Both the position numbers and the translations under genes were made by a program. Source: Blattamonas nauphoetae (Eukaryota; Preaxostyla; Oxymonadida). Taken from it: a stretch of 64,000 bases of DNA. Location: positions 178,459 through 242,458 of the forward strand of contig JARBJD010000092.1 in NCBI GenBank assembly GCA_033064195.1. The letters run 5' to 3'. The notes beneath the pieces were generated by a model, which was given only the letters and a program-made list of their open reading frames with translations, ran no database searches and was not told the DNA's origin. This document shows positions 35,500 to 48,049 of this stretch, piece by piece (the stretch's first letter is position 1; each line of letters opens with the position of its first letter).

Positions 35500-35925
35500 T
35501 GTTCTGACACAATCGCGACTGAACCACATAAACCATCAGCGAGCTCCGTCTCTTCGCCTCCGGAATGGCCATCTGCCGGGAACACCCGGATTGAGAACAT
35601 GAGTTGGGAAGTCGTTTCATCTGTGTGTACTCGACGTAGACACTGGTCTGCGTGCCGCTGTGGACGCCAACGAGGAGCCGAACATCGGACGAGTTGTGAT
35701 GGACGATGTGGACATCTCGAAAGTGGAAATCCAGTGCGTCCTCTGCTCGATTGGGATGATCCCGCAAATCCCCACTCTCTTCACGGGAACTGTGCAATGC
35801 AACGTGGACATTGCTGCATTGTGCGCTGACTGTCGGATTTGGGAAGTGCTGGAGATGGTCTCGATGCGGTCTGTGGTGGTGTCGATGGCGGCTGGGCTGA
35901 GTCGGGATCAGTGTGGATCGTCATC
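35500..35925 (+). pseudogene. Relic of an ABCC/MRP-type ABC transporter (second ATPase domain)
   Basis: Seen: in one frame SPPEWPSAGNTRIENMSW (linker before the second nucleotide-binding domain), then in another frame GRVVMDDVDISKVEIQ, GMIPQIPTLFTGTVQCNVD and CRIWEVLEMVSMRSVV. In ABCC proteins these correspond to the strand after Walker A, the Q-loop (IPQ.P.LF.GT) and the following helix (EIWEALE.V...). Between the linker and the first of these, the segment with Walker A (GxxGxGKS) is absent, and the signature LSxGQ and Walker B are not found downstream. So only about 140 codons of a transporter of some 1400 residues survive, with a frame change and a deletion. Confidence 0.6.
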
Positions 35926-36069
35926 TCTTCAACACACATGGTCTCATTCACATCCAACACGATGCTTTTCTTCGACAGATTCGACTACCGCCAGGCCGTC
36001 TCTGTTTTGTCCATCACATTCCCCAAACTATCCAATTCAACATCTGACTCCATCCCTCTCACGCCAAGG

Positions 36070-39000
36070 TCATTTTCCCCATCTTGTCAGCAGAGACGAG
36101 AAGTCCACTCCAACAATCAACTTCTGAAGACTCATTCGATGAATCGACTCCAGAAGTCCACCAATCACAACAATCCCACTTTCATAATCCGACAGAAACG
36201 ACGACTGCGACACGGCAACCATCACCACATCCAACAATCCATGCTTCACCAACTTCATCTTCGCCTCATCCGAACACGTCAGAACGAGGCGATGGAACAT
36301 TTCGAGAGTGACAGAGACAACAGCTGGAAAAGGACGCCTGAAAAGAAGATTAAGAGAATGAAAGGGCAGACATCAGACGATTGAGCAGGAGGAGAGATAG
36401 TTGGAGAGTTTGACGAGAAAACAGATGGTGGGAAGATGAGAGCCGGACAACGAATGATGCGTGATGAACAGATTGTATCACAAGATTGACATCAAAGATG
36501 CCCGAGCCGAGGATACTTTCGATCGAAGACTTTGATGGAGCGGTCACCAGAGTGTGAATTCCATATTCGCTGAAGAGAGATGGGTGGAGAGAGGGAGGAT
36601 GAGATGAGATTATCGACGGAAGATGAGCGAGAAGAGGAGAGTCAAAGCGAGAAGGAATGTTCAGCCAGTGCAGAGCAATCACAATATCTCGACAATCTCG
36701 AAATTGTGTCACTTCTTCCTCATCATCTGGATGGAGAGGAGTGAGTTGCTGGAACATCCGCTTCAGAGACAGACAATCTCCAAACGGGGTTGTGGAGGCA
36801 ACCAAATGAGTCAGAGCAAAAACCATTGCATCTTCTACATCTGGTCGGCTCTTCAGCGGCTGAGATGGTCCGACGAACGGTCGAAGAATGAGAGGAGGAG
36901 GGAGGAGATAGAACAAGTCGAGAGTGTGAGGAATCAGATCCGTAGGGAGATTCACCATTGAGAGCAGGACGATGAGATTGAATCTTTCCGGATCGGAGAG
37001 GGGTCGAAGGAGGCCGCGGACGAGGAGGGAGTGGAGACCGAAAAGTGGAAGATGGAGGAATCGTGCTGAATGGCGAGTGATGAATATTGTGTTCGTTCTG
37101 AGAAAGGCAGACGGATCTGAACGAGCTTGTCGTTCGAACAGAAGTTCGATTGGGAAGACACTTCTCCGGTATTTCGGGTTGAGTGATGTGTGGTTCAGAT
37201 AAAGCGATGGAGGAAGATGATTTATATGTTCTTGGTCGTTCAGGAGAATTCTGGCCAATTCTTCAGGGAAAGCAATCCCATGATCAAACGAGAGGAGTGT
37301 GGCATACCGGATGAGTTGGAAGAGATATGGGTCATCGAAGATGGAGAGATTTGGACTGGTTTGACGATGCTCACGAAATCGAATCAACACATTTTGATGT
37401 TGTTCAAAGCGGAGCAGAAAGTCCTTCGCCCAGCGACAAGAATTCGGATCGTGTAATCGATATTGGCAGACATTCACAACAAACACAATCGATAAAGCAA
37501 ACATTTTTTCTTCCGACAAGTCTGCTTTCAGAAATCCGTCGAAGTCGAAAGCGGAGAGATTCTGCAAGAAACTTGGCGTGTTTGTGTTGGAGAGATTTTT
37601 GAATCGCATGAGCCAATACCAGACGAGTAATGTCTGTTCTTCTTTCGTCCCACTTCGAAATGCATTACGAAGGTTGTGGAGATGCGATTCGTTCACAATT
37701 TCCACTCCACTCTTATAGACAATCGTACTCAGCATGTGGAAAGATTGAACGCGAAGGTTGGCATTTGAACTGCTGAGGGCGTCGACCAGACGATCGACGA
37801 AGGCGGGTGGATCATCAATGTGGGACAGATTTCTGTGTGTGCCACAAACATAATAACATCGAGTTAGTGAATTGGCAATGGTTTCATCATCTGCTTCATC
37901 AAACAGAGACGAGTTGAATGTCTCATGTAAATTATTTGAAAGAGAGACTGATTGAAAGACATCGGTGATCGTTGGATAATTATGGGAACGTTGGGATGAT
38001 GATTGGAGAAGAGGAGCAGAAACGACGTTGTGGAGAGTGCTGATCATCCAGCCAGTGTCTGATCGGGCAGGCGAGATGGATGATTGTGTGTCGGGTGACG
38101 GTGGTGGTTGTGCCTCAAGTGAGAGTGATGATGATGAAGGGTCAGTGCCAGTTTGGGAGAGTGTGAGAGACGATGAGGAGCCACAATGAAGATCAGAGAT
38201 GACAATTGATGATTCAAGTGTCGAGTTAGCATCCGTCTCATTTGGATTGAAAGGAAGTCGATTCGATTCTGACGAAGTGAGCGAATGATCTGTCGGCGAT
38301 GATGCGAGGTGAGCAGACGGGAGTGGGAGTGAAAGAGGGCGAAGGGACATCAATTGTTGGTGTTTCGACAGAAGAGACGTCAGAGTCGGTCGGAAGATCC
38401 AGTTTCGCAGAAACGAGATGTCACACTGAAACACGAACAACAAATCAAAGCAAATCAATCACGAAAACAAGAAGCACACCACAGTTTCCTCATTCGCAAC
38501 AATCTTCCTCATCAATCCCTTCCATCCCTCAAACGAGTCGAACTCTTCTCGCACCTTCTCTTTTGAGTATTGCTTCAGAGCATCCTTCACAACATCCACA
38601 AGTTCTGTCGAGTTTTTTACATCCTTCTGTCGGAAGAGTGAATGTTCAGGTACAATCCACTGTCCCGATTGTGAAAACTGCTGCACAATCCCAACAATAA
38701 GTGGCCGGATGGCTTGAAGAGACATCACTCTTGATTCGTTGCGAACATTCCTTTGTAAGGCATGCCAGAGTTCGAAACCAATTTTGATGAAGTCAGATGA
38801 AGATTCTTGTAGAGGGACAATATCGTTCGATGCCACAAAAGAGTCCAAAATGTCAACCATCATTCGAGCAAAGATGAGACGATGATCATCCGGATCAGGA
38901 GGAGAGTCCAACGAATGACGATCTTCAAGAATCAGAAGAGCCGTCAGAAAAAGTTCGCAGATGACAGGGAGGTCAGATGAGAAGGCGTTCTCTCGAGATA

Positions 39001-39344
39001 CTGGACTGGTTGAAGGAGGAGGATCTGAGACGTGGAAGAAAGCGAAATGAAATCAACAAACTGATGCATGCAACACGAGTTTCATCAATCCGAATATCGT
39101 CAGAGGTCAGAGGCGGGGCAGATGGCCATTGTTTGAGTCGTTTGTCCAGAAAGAGGACAACTTCAACAAACCATTCCATCAAATCCTTAAACATCAGAAA
39201 AAAGACGTGATATACTTTCCATGAGATTTTGGCTTTGAAAACACTATAGGTTCCGAGAACAGCAAGGAATGATTGGGTTGCGTTTTTGTTTTGAATCGCT
39301 TCAAGATCCAAGGGATCAATGTTTTCAACGCTTGTAGAGATCAT
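36070..39344 (-). CDS. Armadillo-like helical protein, 1049 aa, four exons
   Basis: Seen: exons 39344-39062, 39024-38480, 38425-36372 and 36337-36070; introns of 37, 54 and 34 nt, all GT-AG. The sum is exactly 3150 nt with a stop only at the end, which supports the model strongly. The start is ATG (ISTSVENIDP). No signal peptide or membrane span. The protein is alpha-helical, with repeated leucine patterns such as LVDALSSSNANLRVQSFHML and the C-terminal KHGLLDVVMVAVSQ segment, which read like armadillo/HEAT repeats; a low-complexity Ser/Pro stretch lies in the first third. Function unknown; such repeats usually bind other proteins. It is head to head with the gene at 39624 (279 bp apart). Confidence 0.85.
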
Positions 39345-39623
39345 AAAAAGTGAATTTAATTGGAGAAGCTATCGAGGGAATCACGTTGCCAGCAGATGGG
39401 AGGAGATGGAGAGTGTTTCTTGTAACAACTTTGAGATCCAATTTATGACTCAATTTCACGTCTATACGACAGAGAAAGGGATAAAGTGCTGGAGGAGATG
39501 CGATAGAAAAAGGATTTTTAGTGATTACTGCTCGATGTAATCTATTGAACTGGTTCGAGACTTGGGGCATGGGTGAGATCAATATTTCTACGATTGTGTC
39601 CGTGGAACACATTTAACAGAAAA

Positions 39624-42600
39624 ATGTGGATCAAACAAGATGGTAAGTGAATTCCTTCAGTAATGGAAAGAAAAGTGTCAGTCTATTCAATGAAATGAAA
39701 CCACAAGAAAAGTTCTCTCTCCGAACCATCACCATGTTCGGGCGAAAAAAGACTAAAATGAAGTTTCAAGTGAAGCTCATCGAGTTTGGACCAATTCCTG
39801 CCCATTTAACGTCCATGCCGTTTGGTATTTCCTGGATTCGAGGAAAACAGCTCAAGGGTAAGTCACAACAAACACAAGTTATAAACAACTATGCCAACTT
39901 CGGAGAAGAACTCTTTACGTTCGTTGGAACCGTTATTCAGGATCGTTCGGGTTCAGTAAAGCATAAAGGAATGACATTTTTCGCTGAGGGGTTCTTCAGC
40001 CCAACTGACATGAAGCGCTTCGGTGAATTCAAAGTTGAACTTGCAGATGTGTTCAACGCAAAGCAGGCACAACGTCTCCAGATTCCTATTGAGAAATCAA
40101 CGTTACTTACAGGTGTGACGCTCAAGATAGACATCGTCTGTTTTGATCCTGGAAGTCCACTTGTGTTCATCCCGACAGCAGAAACAATCCACCATGAGCT
40201 TGATGATGAAGAAGAAAGTATCAAATCTACTGTAACAGAAGCAACTGTGGGAGGACTGAAGAGCGGAGTTTATGGGGGACTATCTTCGGAGGAAGAAAAG
40301 AAACTGGCCCAGCTTGCTCAAAATCAACCAAAACAGCCACCACAGACATCAACTATATCACTTTCATCACAATTACCAGCAAACCCAGAGATTACACCAT
40401 CTCCTGATCCGTCGTTGCAGTTGGAGATTGATCGTCTGAAATCTGAAATCGCCGACCTCGAAGAGGAATCAGACAAATGGCGCAAATCGTTCGATCTCGG
40501 AAAAATTGCCCAGCGCAAACAAACAGAGGAGATTGAAGGCCTCAAGGAACAACTCGAATCAACCAAGAATGAATTTGAGAAGATTCAGCTGAAAATAGCT
40601 CTTCAAACAGCAGAATTGGCAAAGAGCACACAGCGGATTGTTGAGCTGGAGGGAGAGTTGGAGACAAGCAGGAATTCGCGGGATGATTCGCTCAACGAGG
40701 AGAAGACAAGAATGTCACTGGATCAGGCGAGGTTGGACAAGGAGAGAAGCAAAATGGAGGAAATGGAGAAGAAGCTGAGGGAGGAGGCAGAGAGAATGAG
40801 GGAAGAGAAACTTGCTCATGATTCTGAAGTGGATGCGAAGGAGAAGGGAATCAGAGAGAGAAACGACGAGCTGGACCAGCTGCGAGAAGAAATCACCATC
40901 CAACGGGCTCAACTTGAGGAAGAACAGGCGAAACTTCGAAAAGATGAACAACTCCTCCAGCAGCGAGCTGATGAGACACTCGCTCGTACGAGAGAGGCAC
41001 TGGAACAACGAGAATTGTCTCTCGCAGCGAAGGAGACAGAACTTGCTGGAAAGGAAAGCAGCATTCGAGAAGAACTTGAAAGAACTCGAACGGAATTCCA
41101 GACACTCCAAAATAGAATGCGAGAGAACGAAGAACAACTGACCAGCACCAACAACGAACTCGCCGCTCTCAAAAACCTCAACCAGACCCAAACTTCGACG
41201 CTCGACGAACAGAAAGCCACGATTGCTCATCTGAACACTTCGCTCTCCACAAACTCGTCTGAACTGGCCCATTCCCAGAATCTGGTGGCAGAACTCGAAC
41301 AGTCACTCGAATCCTCTCGTCGAAAGTTGGAGAAAAGTGAACTGATTCGCGAGATGTTGGAACAAGCGGCAGAGATAAGCAAGTCAACCGACGCTGAGGA
41401 ACACGTCCAACAGACAGAGGCAGCTCTGATGAAACTCAAAACAGAGTTCAAACAGCTGCAGAACCAACTGGAAGACGAAAAGAAGAGCACTGCAAAGAAG
41501 GAGAGGGAGTTGGACACCCTTCGGGAGAAGATTGGGGTCGTGGAGGCACAGGCGGAACAAACAGAACTGAAACACACGTCTGTCTCGACAGAACTTGAGA
41601 CACTCAAAATCGCTCACTCATCGATACAAAACACACTCTCTGAAGTCGAAGCAAAGAATACGGAGCTGGAACAGGAGACAAACAAACTCAGAGAAGAACA
41701 GAAGACACTCAACGACACACTCGCCACTGTCTCGGCGGAACGACAGGAAGCTGAAACACAAATGAAGGCGATGAAAGATGAATTGTTGTCCGCAAACACT
41801 TCACTCAACGCTGTCCAAGCTGAGAAGCTCGCACTCGAAGAACAGTTGAATGCCACGCGCCAGGAATTGGACTTGTCAAACAAGACTCTCGCCGAGATCC
41901 GATCGGAGAAGGATGCCCTCACTTCACAAGTCTCCGAGTTGGAGGCGTCAGTGCAATCGATTGAGCTCGAACGAGCAACAGCAGACCAGCTCCAAACACA
42001 ACTCAACACTCTGACCAACACTCTCAAACAGAAAGAGAGAGAATTCGTGGAGAAGGAGAGAGAACTCGCGGAGAAGGAGAAGACACGCACCAAAATCGAG
42101 CAATCAAACGCTCAGCTGATCGAACAACTCGCCGTTCTGTCAACGCTGAACGAGCGAATGGTCGAGAAAGAGACGGAAATCAAGGCACTGCGCGAGGAGG
42201 TCAAGTCGGAGAGAAAGATGAAGGAAGACGCTCTCGCCAATGTTGATGAAGTCACTCAGGAGCTGTCGAAAGTGAAATCAGAACACTCCAAACTCTCCGC
42301 TCAGATTTCAGTTCCATCGTCCACCTCACCAACCCCAATCGCCCAACCACTCCCCATTCGACATCTCCAGCCAGCTCCGTCCTTCCCTCCCCCCTCGCCC
42401 TCTCCGCAGATGGGAATGCATACCTCAGGACCTCTCCCAACGATGCCAGGCAAGTCCAAGAAACAACAGCTCGGTTTGTTCGGACGCAAACACGTCAAAC
42501 AGAAGATCCAAATCAGATTTATCGAGTTCGGTCCTCTTCCTCCAACACTCGCCTCGTTCCAACTATTCGTCGAATGGCGACGAGGACGGAAGCTGCGTGG

Positions 42601-44995
42601 GAGCACAGCAATCGGCGTGAACACAACGTTTTGCAGTTTTGGAGGAGAGCTGTTGACATTCGTCGGAACAATGATCACCGACAAGAACAATCATGTCAAA
42701 GAGAAACCGATGGACTTCAGCATCTTCGCGAAGCTCGGCGACAACGAGAAGAAGCTTGTTGGGAAGGGCAGCATCGATCTCGGGAATGTCTTCCTCGCTC
42801 GGAAGACTGTTCGATGCAACGTGGAAATGGACGACAAGCGGATCGTGTCGGATGCTGTGCTCAAGCTGGACTGTGTTTGTGTCGGGCCAGACAAGGAAGA
42901 CGTGTTCAAAGCGGAAGAAGGAGTGATCAGCCGAGTGTTGGACGATGACGAAGAGACCGTTCTCGACGAAGCGGTCGACGTGGACGAGAAGGTCGAATGG
43001 ATGGACGCCGCTGATCTTCAGCGGATGGCTGAGGCGTCGCCAGATGCGGAACAAAACGAGTCGGACAGTCGAGCACACCTCAACGTCACCGGAGACATCG
43101 GAGAGATGGAGGGACTGACAGGATCTCAGCTGGAAGAGTGGACGGAGCAGGCAGAACGATGGAGACGGATTCAAAAGGAGTACGAAGAGTCGCAGGAAAC
43201 ACTACTCAACAAGTTCGGACAGCAGGAGAACGAGCGGGAGAAGGAGAGGGAGGAAGCGGCGGAGATCAAACGGAAGTTCGACTCGCTTGAAACGGAACAT
43301 TCTGAGCTTCTCGAGCAGATGGAGGAGAAGGAGCAGGAAGCGGCGGAACTCCAGGCTGCTCTGGACGCTCTCAAGGAAGCCCATCTGAACACCAAAGAAC
43401 TGTTCAACGAAGTGCAGACAGAGCTGGAAACACTCAAACAGGAGCGGGTAAGCGAGATCGCCATTGTGCCTCGTCTGCTCTCTCAGAAACTGCTTCCGGT
43501 CCAAGCACTCCTCCTTCTCTCCAACCTGCCTCGTCACTACATCCGACTGGACCAGCCTGTGAAACAGTCTCTGCAGTTCTCTGTCAAACGGAGAGTGTCG
43601 GACGGTGTGAGTGGGATTCTGTTGTTTGTGGAGAAGGCGCGAGTGTCCAGCAGCGCCGTGTTCAACGTGACACACATTCCGTGCCATTCTGTCCTCCTCC
43701 TCGCCATCATCGACCATCTCAACCGAATCCATCTCACTTCACTCGCCTCCGACAGCTCAGACCAGCTTCCTCAACCATCCACCCTCACTCCAGACGTCCT
43801 CTTCACGATCCTCGCTGGGCGTGTCTTCACTGCCTTTCACGACCGAGACAAGATCGCTCAGCTGATGTACTGGTCACAAACAGTGTTCCTCCTCATCCGC
43901 TTCTTCCACGCGGAGATGGAGCAGGAAGACGGGGCGAGGAATGATTTCATTGTGGCCGTGGTGAGTCAGCTGCAGAGGATGTTTGAAATGATTGTTCACA
44001 AAATGAGTATGACGCTGATGAAGCAGACCGCGCATTTTGTGGACGAGTCGATTGTCACATCCATCGACGTCTCGTTCTTGACTGTCCCTCAACAGTCCAT
44101 CCAGAAAGGGTGTGCTCCCACTTCGATTTGATCTTTTGTCTTTTTCTCTTTCGCATCATTTCTTCATCTTTCTCGCTCTTCTCTCCTCTCCAGACATGTC
44201 CAAGAATCACCCACACCCCAAATCCGTCCCCGCGTGATCTCTCTCCCCTCTCTCGTCGCAGCCTACTCCTCGTTCATCGCCCTCCTCACCCAATCCTTCC
44301 CCAACTCCAAACAATCCTCTTTCATCGTCACAACTGTCATCCTTCACACAACCCAACTTTTCGTCAGCCGACTTGTCGCTATCCTCACCGAACCACGTCC
44401 GGGTCTCTTTTCCACACGCACATCTCTCCAAGTCAACACATTCACAGGAGAGTTCGCTCATTGGATCGAAACCACTCTTCCTCTGCTCTCTCCAACCGAC
44501 CTTCGAGAGACATCCCGTGCGCTCTTCTCTCGTCTCAACGAATACGCAGCGATGATGAACACTCCGCCAGAGAAGATTGTGGACGCAGAGCAGAGACGCA
44601 GCATCTGCCCATCATTCACCATCACCCAAATTGTCAATCTCTACCTCGCTGCAACCGACGTGAACCAGACCATCGTTCAAAAGATGGTGCTGGCCTGCGA
44701 GAAGGAGGGCAGATCGCTTCGAGATGATTCGAAGAGTCGAGTGGCCCCTCAGCCGCCCTCTTCGAACAACATTCTGGAGCAGAGCTCGATCACTCCTTCG
44801 AAAGTCGAGCAGGACGAGGACGACCCTCGTTCAGAGCCGTTTTTGGAGCATCTTGTTGAGAAGATGACCAGTCTTTCGGTTGACGGGCCACATAACACTC
44901 TTCGAACACCTGAATTGTCTGACAGCATTCTTATTCTGCAGCATCTCACACCGGACAATGGAACGGAGCTGTTCGAATCTTTCTTCTCTGAATAA
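39624..44995 (+). CDS. Two NT-C2 domains, coiled coils and a dilute-like tail (1740 aa)
   Basis: Seen: the model joins 39624-39642, 39708-44109 and 44194-44995 (introns 65 and 84 nt, GT-AG); the sum is 1741 codons. A start at ATG 39734 (MFGRKKTKMKF) is an alternative. Domains in order: NT-C2 at about residues 16-175 (KFQVKLIEFGPIP, SWIRGKQLKG, GEELFTFVGT); long Glu/Gln/Lys coiled coil at about 240-870; Pro-rich linker; second NT-C2 at about 920-1070 (IQIRFIEFGPLP, VEWRRGRKLRG); second coiled coil; then a DIL-like region (FTGEFAHWIETTLP, ICPSFTITQIVNLYL). Family knowledge: NT-C2 binds membranes or links vesicles to cytoskeleton, and dilute domains bind cargo in myosin V. Inference: a vesicle or organelle tether. 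The duplicated NT-C2 is unusual. Confidence 0.85.
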
Positions 44996-45191
44996 TTATG
45001 TTTAGTCATCTTATTTCACTAATTAGTTTTGTGTTCATATCACCTATCGACTTGAGCTGCTGTATTGCTGTGTTCTCTCTTCCAAGAAACACCCATTCTT
45101 TTTTCTTTTTGTTGATTTCGTTCGATGGGAACCGAATTCAGCAAACAAGATAATAGTTTGATCTCTCTCTCGTTATCATTCGGCTGTTTTC

Positions 45192-46888
45192 ATGTCTCAA
45201 GTTTCCATCGGTAAGCCAAAACCCTCAAAAGAAAACCCAACTGAACACTCGGTTATTGCCACCAATAAGAAGACAAAAACATCCTACCGATGCCTAACTA
45301 TCCCAATGTCTGACTATGTCATGCAGAAGTACAATGATATGAAGCAAGATTCATTCCAAGGACTCAAATCACCGTTCATTGAACCGATCCTCGGCCATCT
45401 GATTACTCCAGAGGCCATTCATCTATTCGTTCCACTCCAAAAAGGAGAATCTCTTCGACTTTATCTGGAACGCAGACAATCCACAGGAGCCGACAATTAC
45501 ATTCCAGAACGAGTATACAATTTAATGTCGTCATTTTCACTCTTCTATCACCCAAAAAGCGCCTCATCTCAATTTTCCTTCAAATTTGCCTTGGAATAAA
45601 TCATCTTCACAAGTATGGAATCCTTCACAGGAACATACAAACCGATTCAATCACAACTGACGAAAATGGATCCTTCAGACTCAGTCAACTCACATCAGTG
45701 ACAGAACTCGAAGACGAGAAAAACACCTCGACAGCAATTGGAGACATGTTTGTTTTTCTTCACCTTGTATTCTCCAGAGCGACGTTTTCACCAGAACGAT
45801 TGAATGGGACTCCTTACTCCTTCGCAGCTGATATATATTCCCTGGGAATAGTTGCCTATGAACTCTGTACATTCAGAAAGCCATACACAAGTGTTCAACA
45901 ACTCATCCACAAACAGCCCATTCCTCCAATTCCATCGACCTATTCTCTCGAACTGGCGAATATCATAACAAGAACTCTTTCACATGTATCGTTTTCACCG
46001 CTTTGTTTACGAAACTTTCCAGAATCCAAATGAAAGACCATCAATTGACGAGATACTTTCGGTTCCTCTCTTCAGATCAAACCTCAAGACATTCATCTGG
46101 AATGCGATCGATAATGTGAAGGGTATGTTATCTCACTCTCCCTCACTTATCTTTGCAGACTCTTCGCCTGATAACCTAACCAGCTTCTTCTATTTCAACC
46201 CAATCCAGACCGATCTCGTCCAAGTCTCCAAACGGACAATATCTGCGCGAAAACCGCTTCTCCAACCAACTATTGTGTTTCTTGACCCACTTTTGACGGA
46301 TGGGATATTCAGTTGCACTTTCACATTCCACACGAAGTCACCAAATCCAGACACCGAAGAATTTGGTCTGTTCCATATTTATCTTCATACTCTTTCATTT
46401 CTCGGATGCAGCTGTTGGGATTATTGATTCACAAGTTGACATATCACCTGAGTTCAGCCTCACCACACACACATCACTCGCCCTCATTTCATCAAGGTTT
46501 GTCCTTCATCTCCTCAGACCCTTCCAGAGACATTTTCATCTTCAACAATAAACTCACAGCAAACAATGGGGCTCCATGGTCGTCGTCTGACACCATCACA
46601 CTCGTCTCAGACCTTCGTCCTCAATGCAGAACACTTCACTTCCTTCACAATCACAATCCACTCCCATTCCACATGATCCGCATCCCCGTTTCGATCCGTC
46701 TCTTCATTTCTCTGACTTCAAACACTCAACAAGCAACGGTTTCGGCACTAGGCAAAATCTCACCAGACGAGATGAGATGGATGCTGGAGAGGTGGAAGGG
46801 CGTTGCTCCTCACAAGAACGCTACTCTTGATTGGGAAGATCCGGAATCACTGAGTGACCACAGAGGAATTCCTCCGACAATGGAATAA
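45192..46888 (+). CDS. Pseudokinase with SPRY-like C-terminus
   Basis: Seen: likely exons 45192-45512, 45560-45747, 45778-45985, 46023-46123, 46159-46365 and 46412-46888; introns of 47, 30, 37, 35 and 46 nt. Kinase signs: IFLQICLGINHLHKYGIL, HRN in place of HRD (Asn132 for the catalytic Asp), FRLSQL in place of DFG, FSPERL, ADIYSLGIVAYELC and NPNERPS. No glycine loop is visible. So it is a pseudokinase. After a short linker, GIIDSQVDISPEF and FIFNNKLTANNGAPW with LHF.H...P look like a SPRY/B30.2-type fold, normally a protein-binding domain. One frame change remains near 46440-46500, so either a splice is misread or the gene is damaged. Confidence 0.7.
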
Positions 46889-48049
46889 GCTGTGGATTTT
46901 TCTTTTTCTTGTTTATTCATGTGATATAACCAGTTTTCTGGCCACTATGAGTAAAAATTTTGAATTTAGTCGACATTATCTTTCTTTTCATCGTGAATTT
47001 CCAGCTTTCTGTTTCATTCCTTCCAAATCGAACAATCGTGTGGGCAGGATCAACTTGTTTCTGAAAAGACCATACAAAGGTGTTACGCGGAACTTGAATT
47101 TCAACAGTAACTGAGTTTAAAATCATGAAAGTCCCGAATTAAGTCGTTTCAGAAATGGCAGACAACTGACAGACTTCAACCTCAAGAAATCCAGTTGGAT
47201 GGAGACAAAATTCTTGCTTCCACACTCCACATCGCTTTCTCGTCCTCTCATCGTCGCAGTGTACCCTCAAAGGCTTCAAGACATTCATCATCGAGGATTT
47301 TCGATTCAGAAGGATAGAATGGGGTGATGGAGACAGATGGACGAGATGGGAAGAGCACAAATCGACCGTCGCAAAATGGAGTGACTTAGCCGGATGTATT
47401 CTCCAATCAGCCACTTCACTTCCAATGGATGATTCAAATGAGTGGAAAGAGCAGTTTAATTGAGATGGTGTCGACATTTTGCTTGAGATTCTGAAGCTAG
47501 AGTGTCAACAAAGATGAACAACCGTTTATTCGGAGTATCCGGGTGAATACGTTCCAGACTCATCGATAAATTGACTTTTTGGAACCATATTGTCAATTGT
47601 TTGTTGTTCAAAGGTTGATTAATGGCTAAATGTCACTGTGATCATTCTCCCCACAAAGAGGTTCTTGAACGACATGATTCTTGCATCTATACAGACTTTC
47701 TTTCATGTTTTTAGGAACGAGAAAGAATTCTAGTGAGATTTTCACATCTAGTTCGAGAAGTTTGGGTGTAAGTATCGAAACAATCTGTGTCCATCTTTTT
47801 GACGGATTTCATCCACACCATGTCATTCATGTCGGTTCCTGTCAACAACGCCACTTTATTCTTTGAATGGACTTGACTTTCTTCCGATTTCAGCGGTATT
47901 TACGACTTTCAGGCACGAATTCCAAAACAACGTCATTCGTTGTTCCATACGCAAAGGAAGAAACTATGAAAGATGTTAAACCAATCATGAAATTGAAAAG
48001 AATGAAATTGATGTTGGGCTGCCGGATATGGAAAGTTGGTAGCGTGTCA
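46889..48049. other. Intergenic, about 1.1 kb
   Basis: Open frames exist on both strands at about 47139-47480 (113 codons on the minus strand), but neither shows a domain or support from splice sites. The frame of the next gene is open upstream to an ATG at 47867, but the signal peptide starts at 48050. Confidence 0.4.

Noticed and set aside
47139-47477. 113-codon minus-strand frame
   Set aside because: No recognisable domain; the plus strand is open over part of it too, so I cannot decide whether either is a gene.
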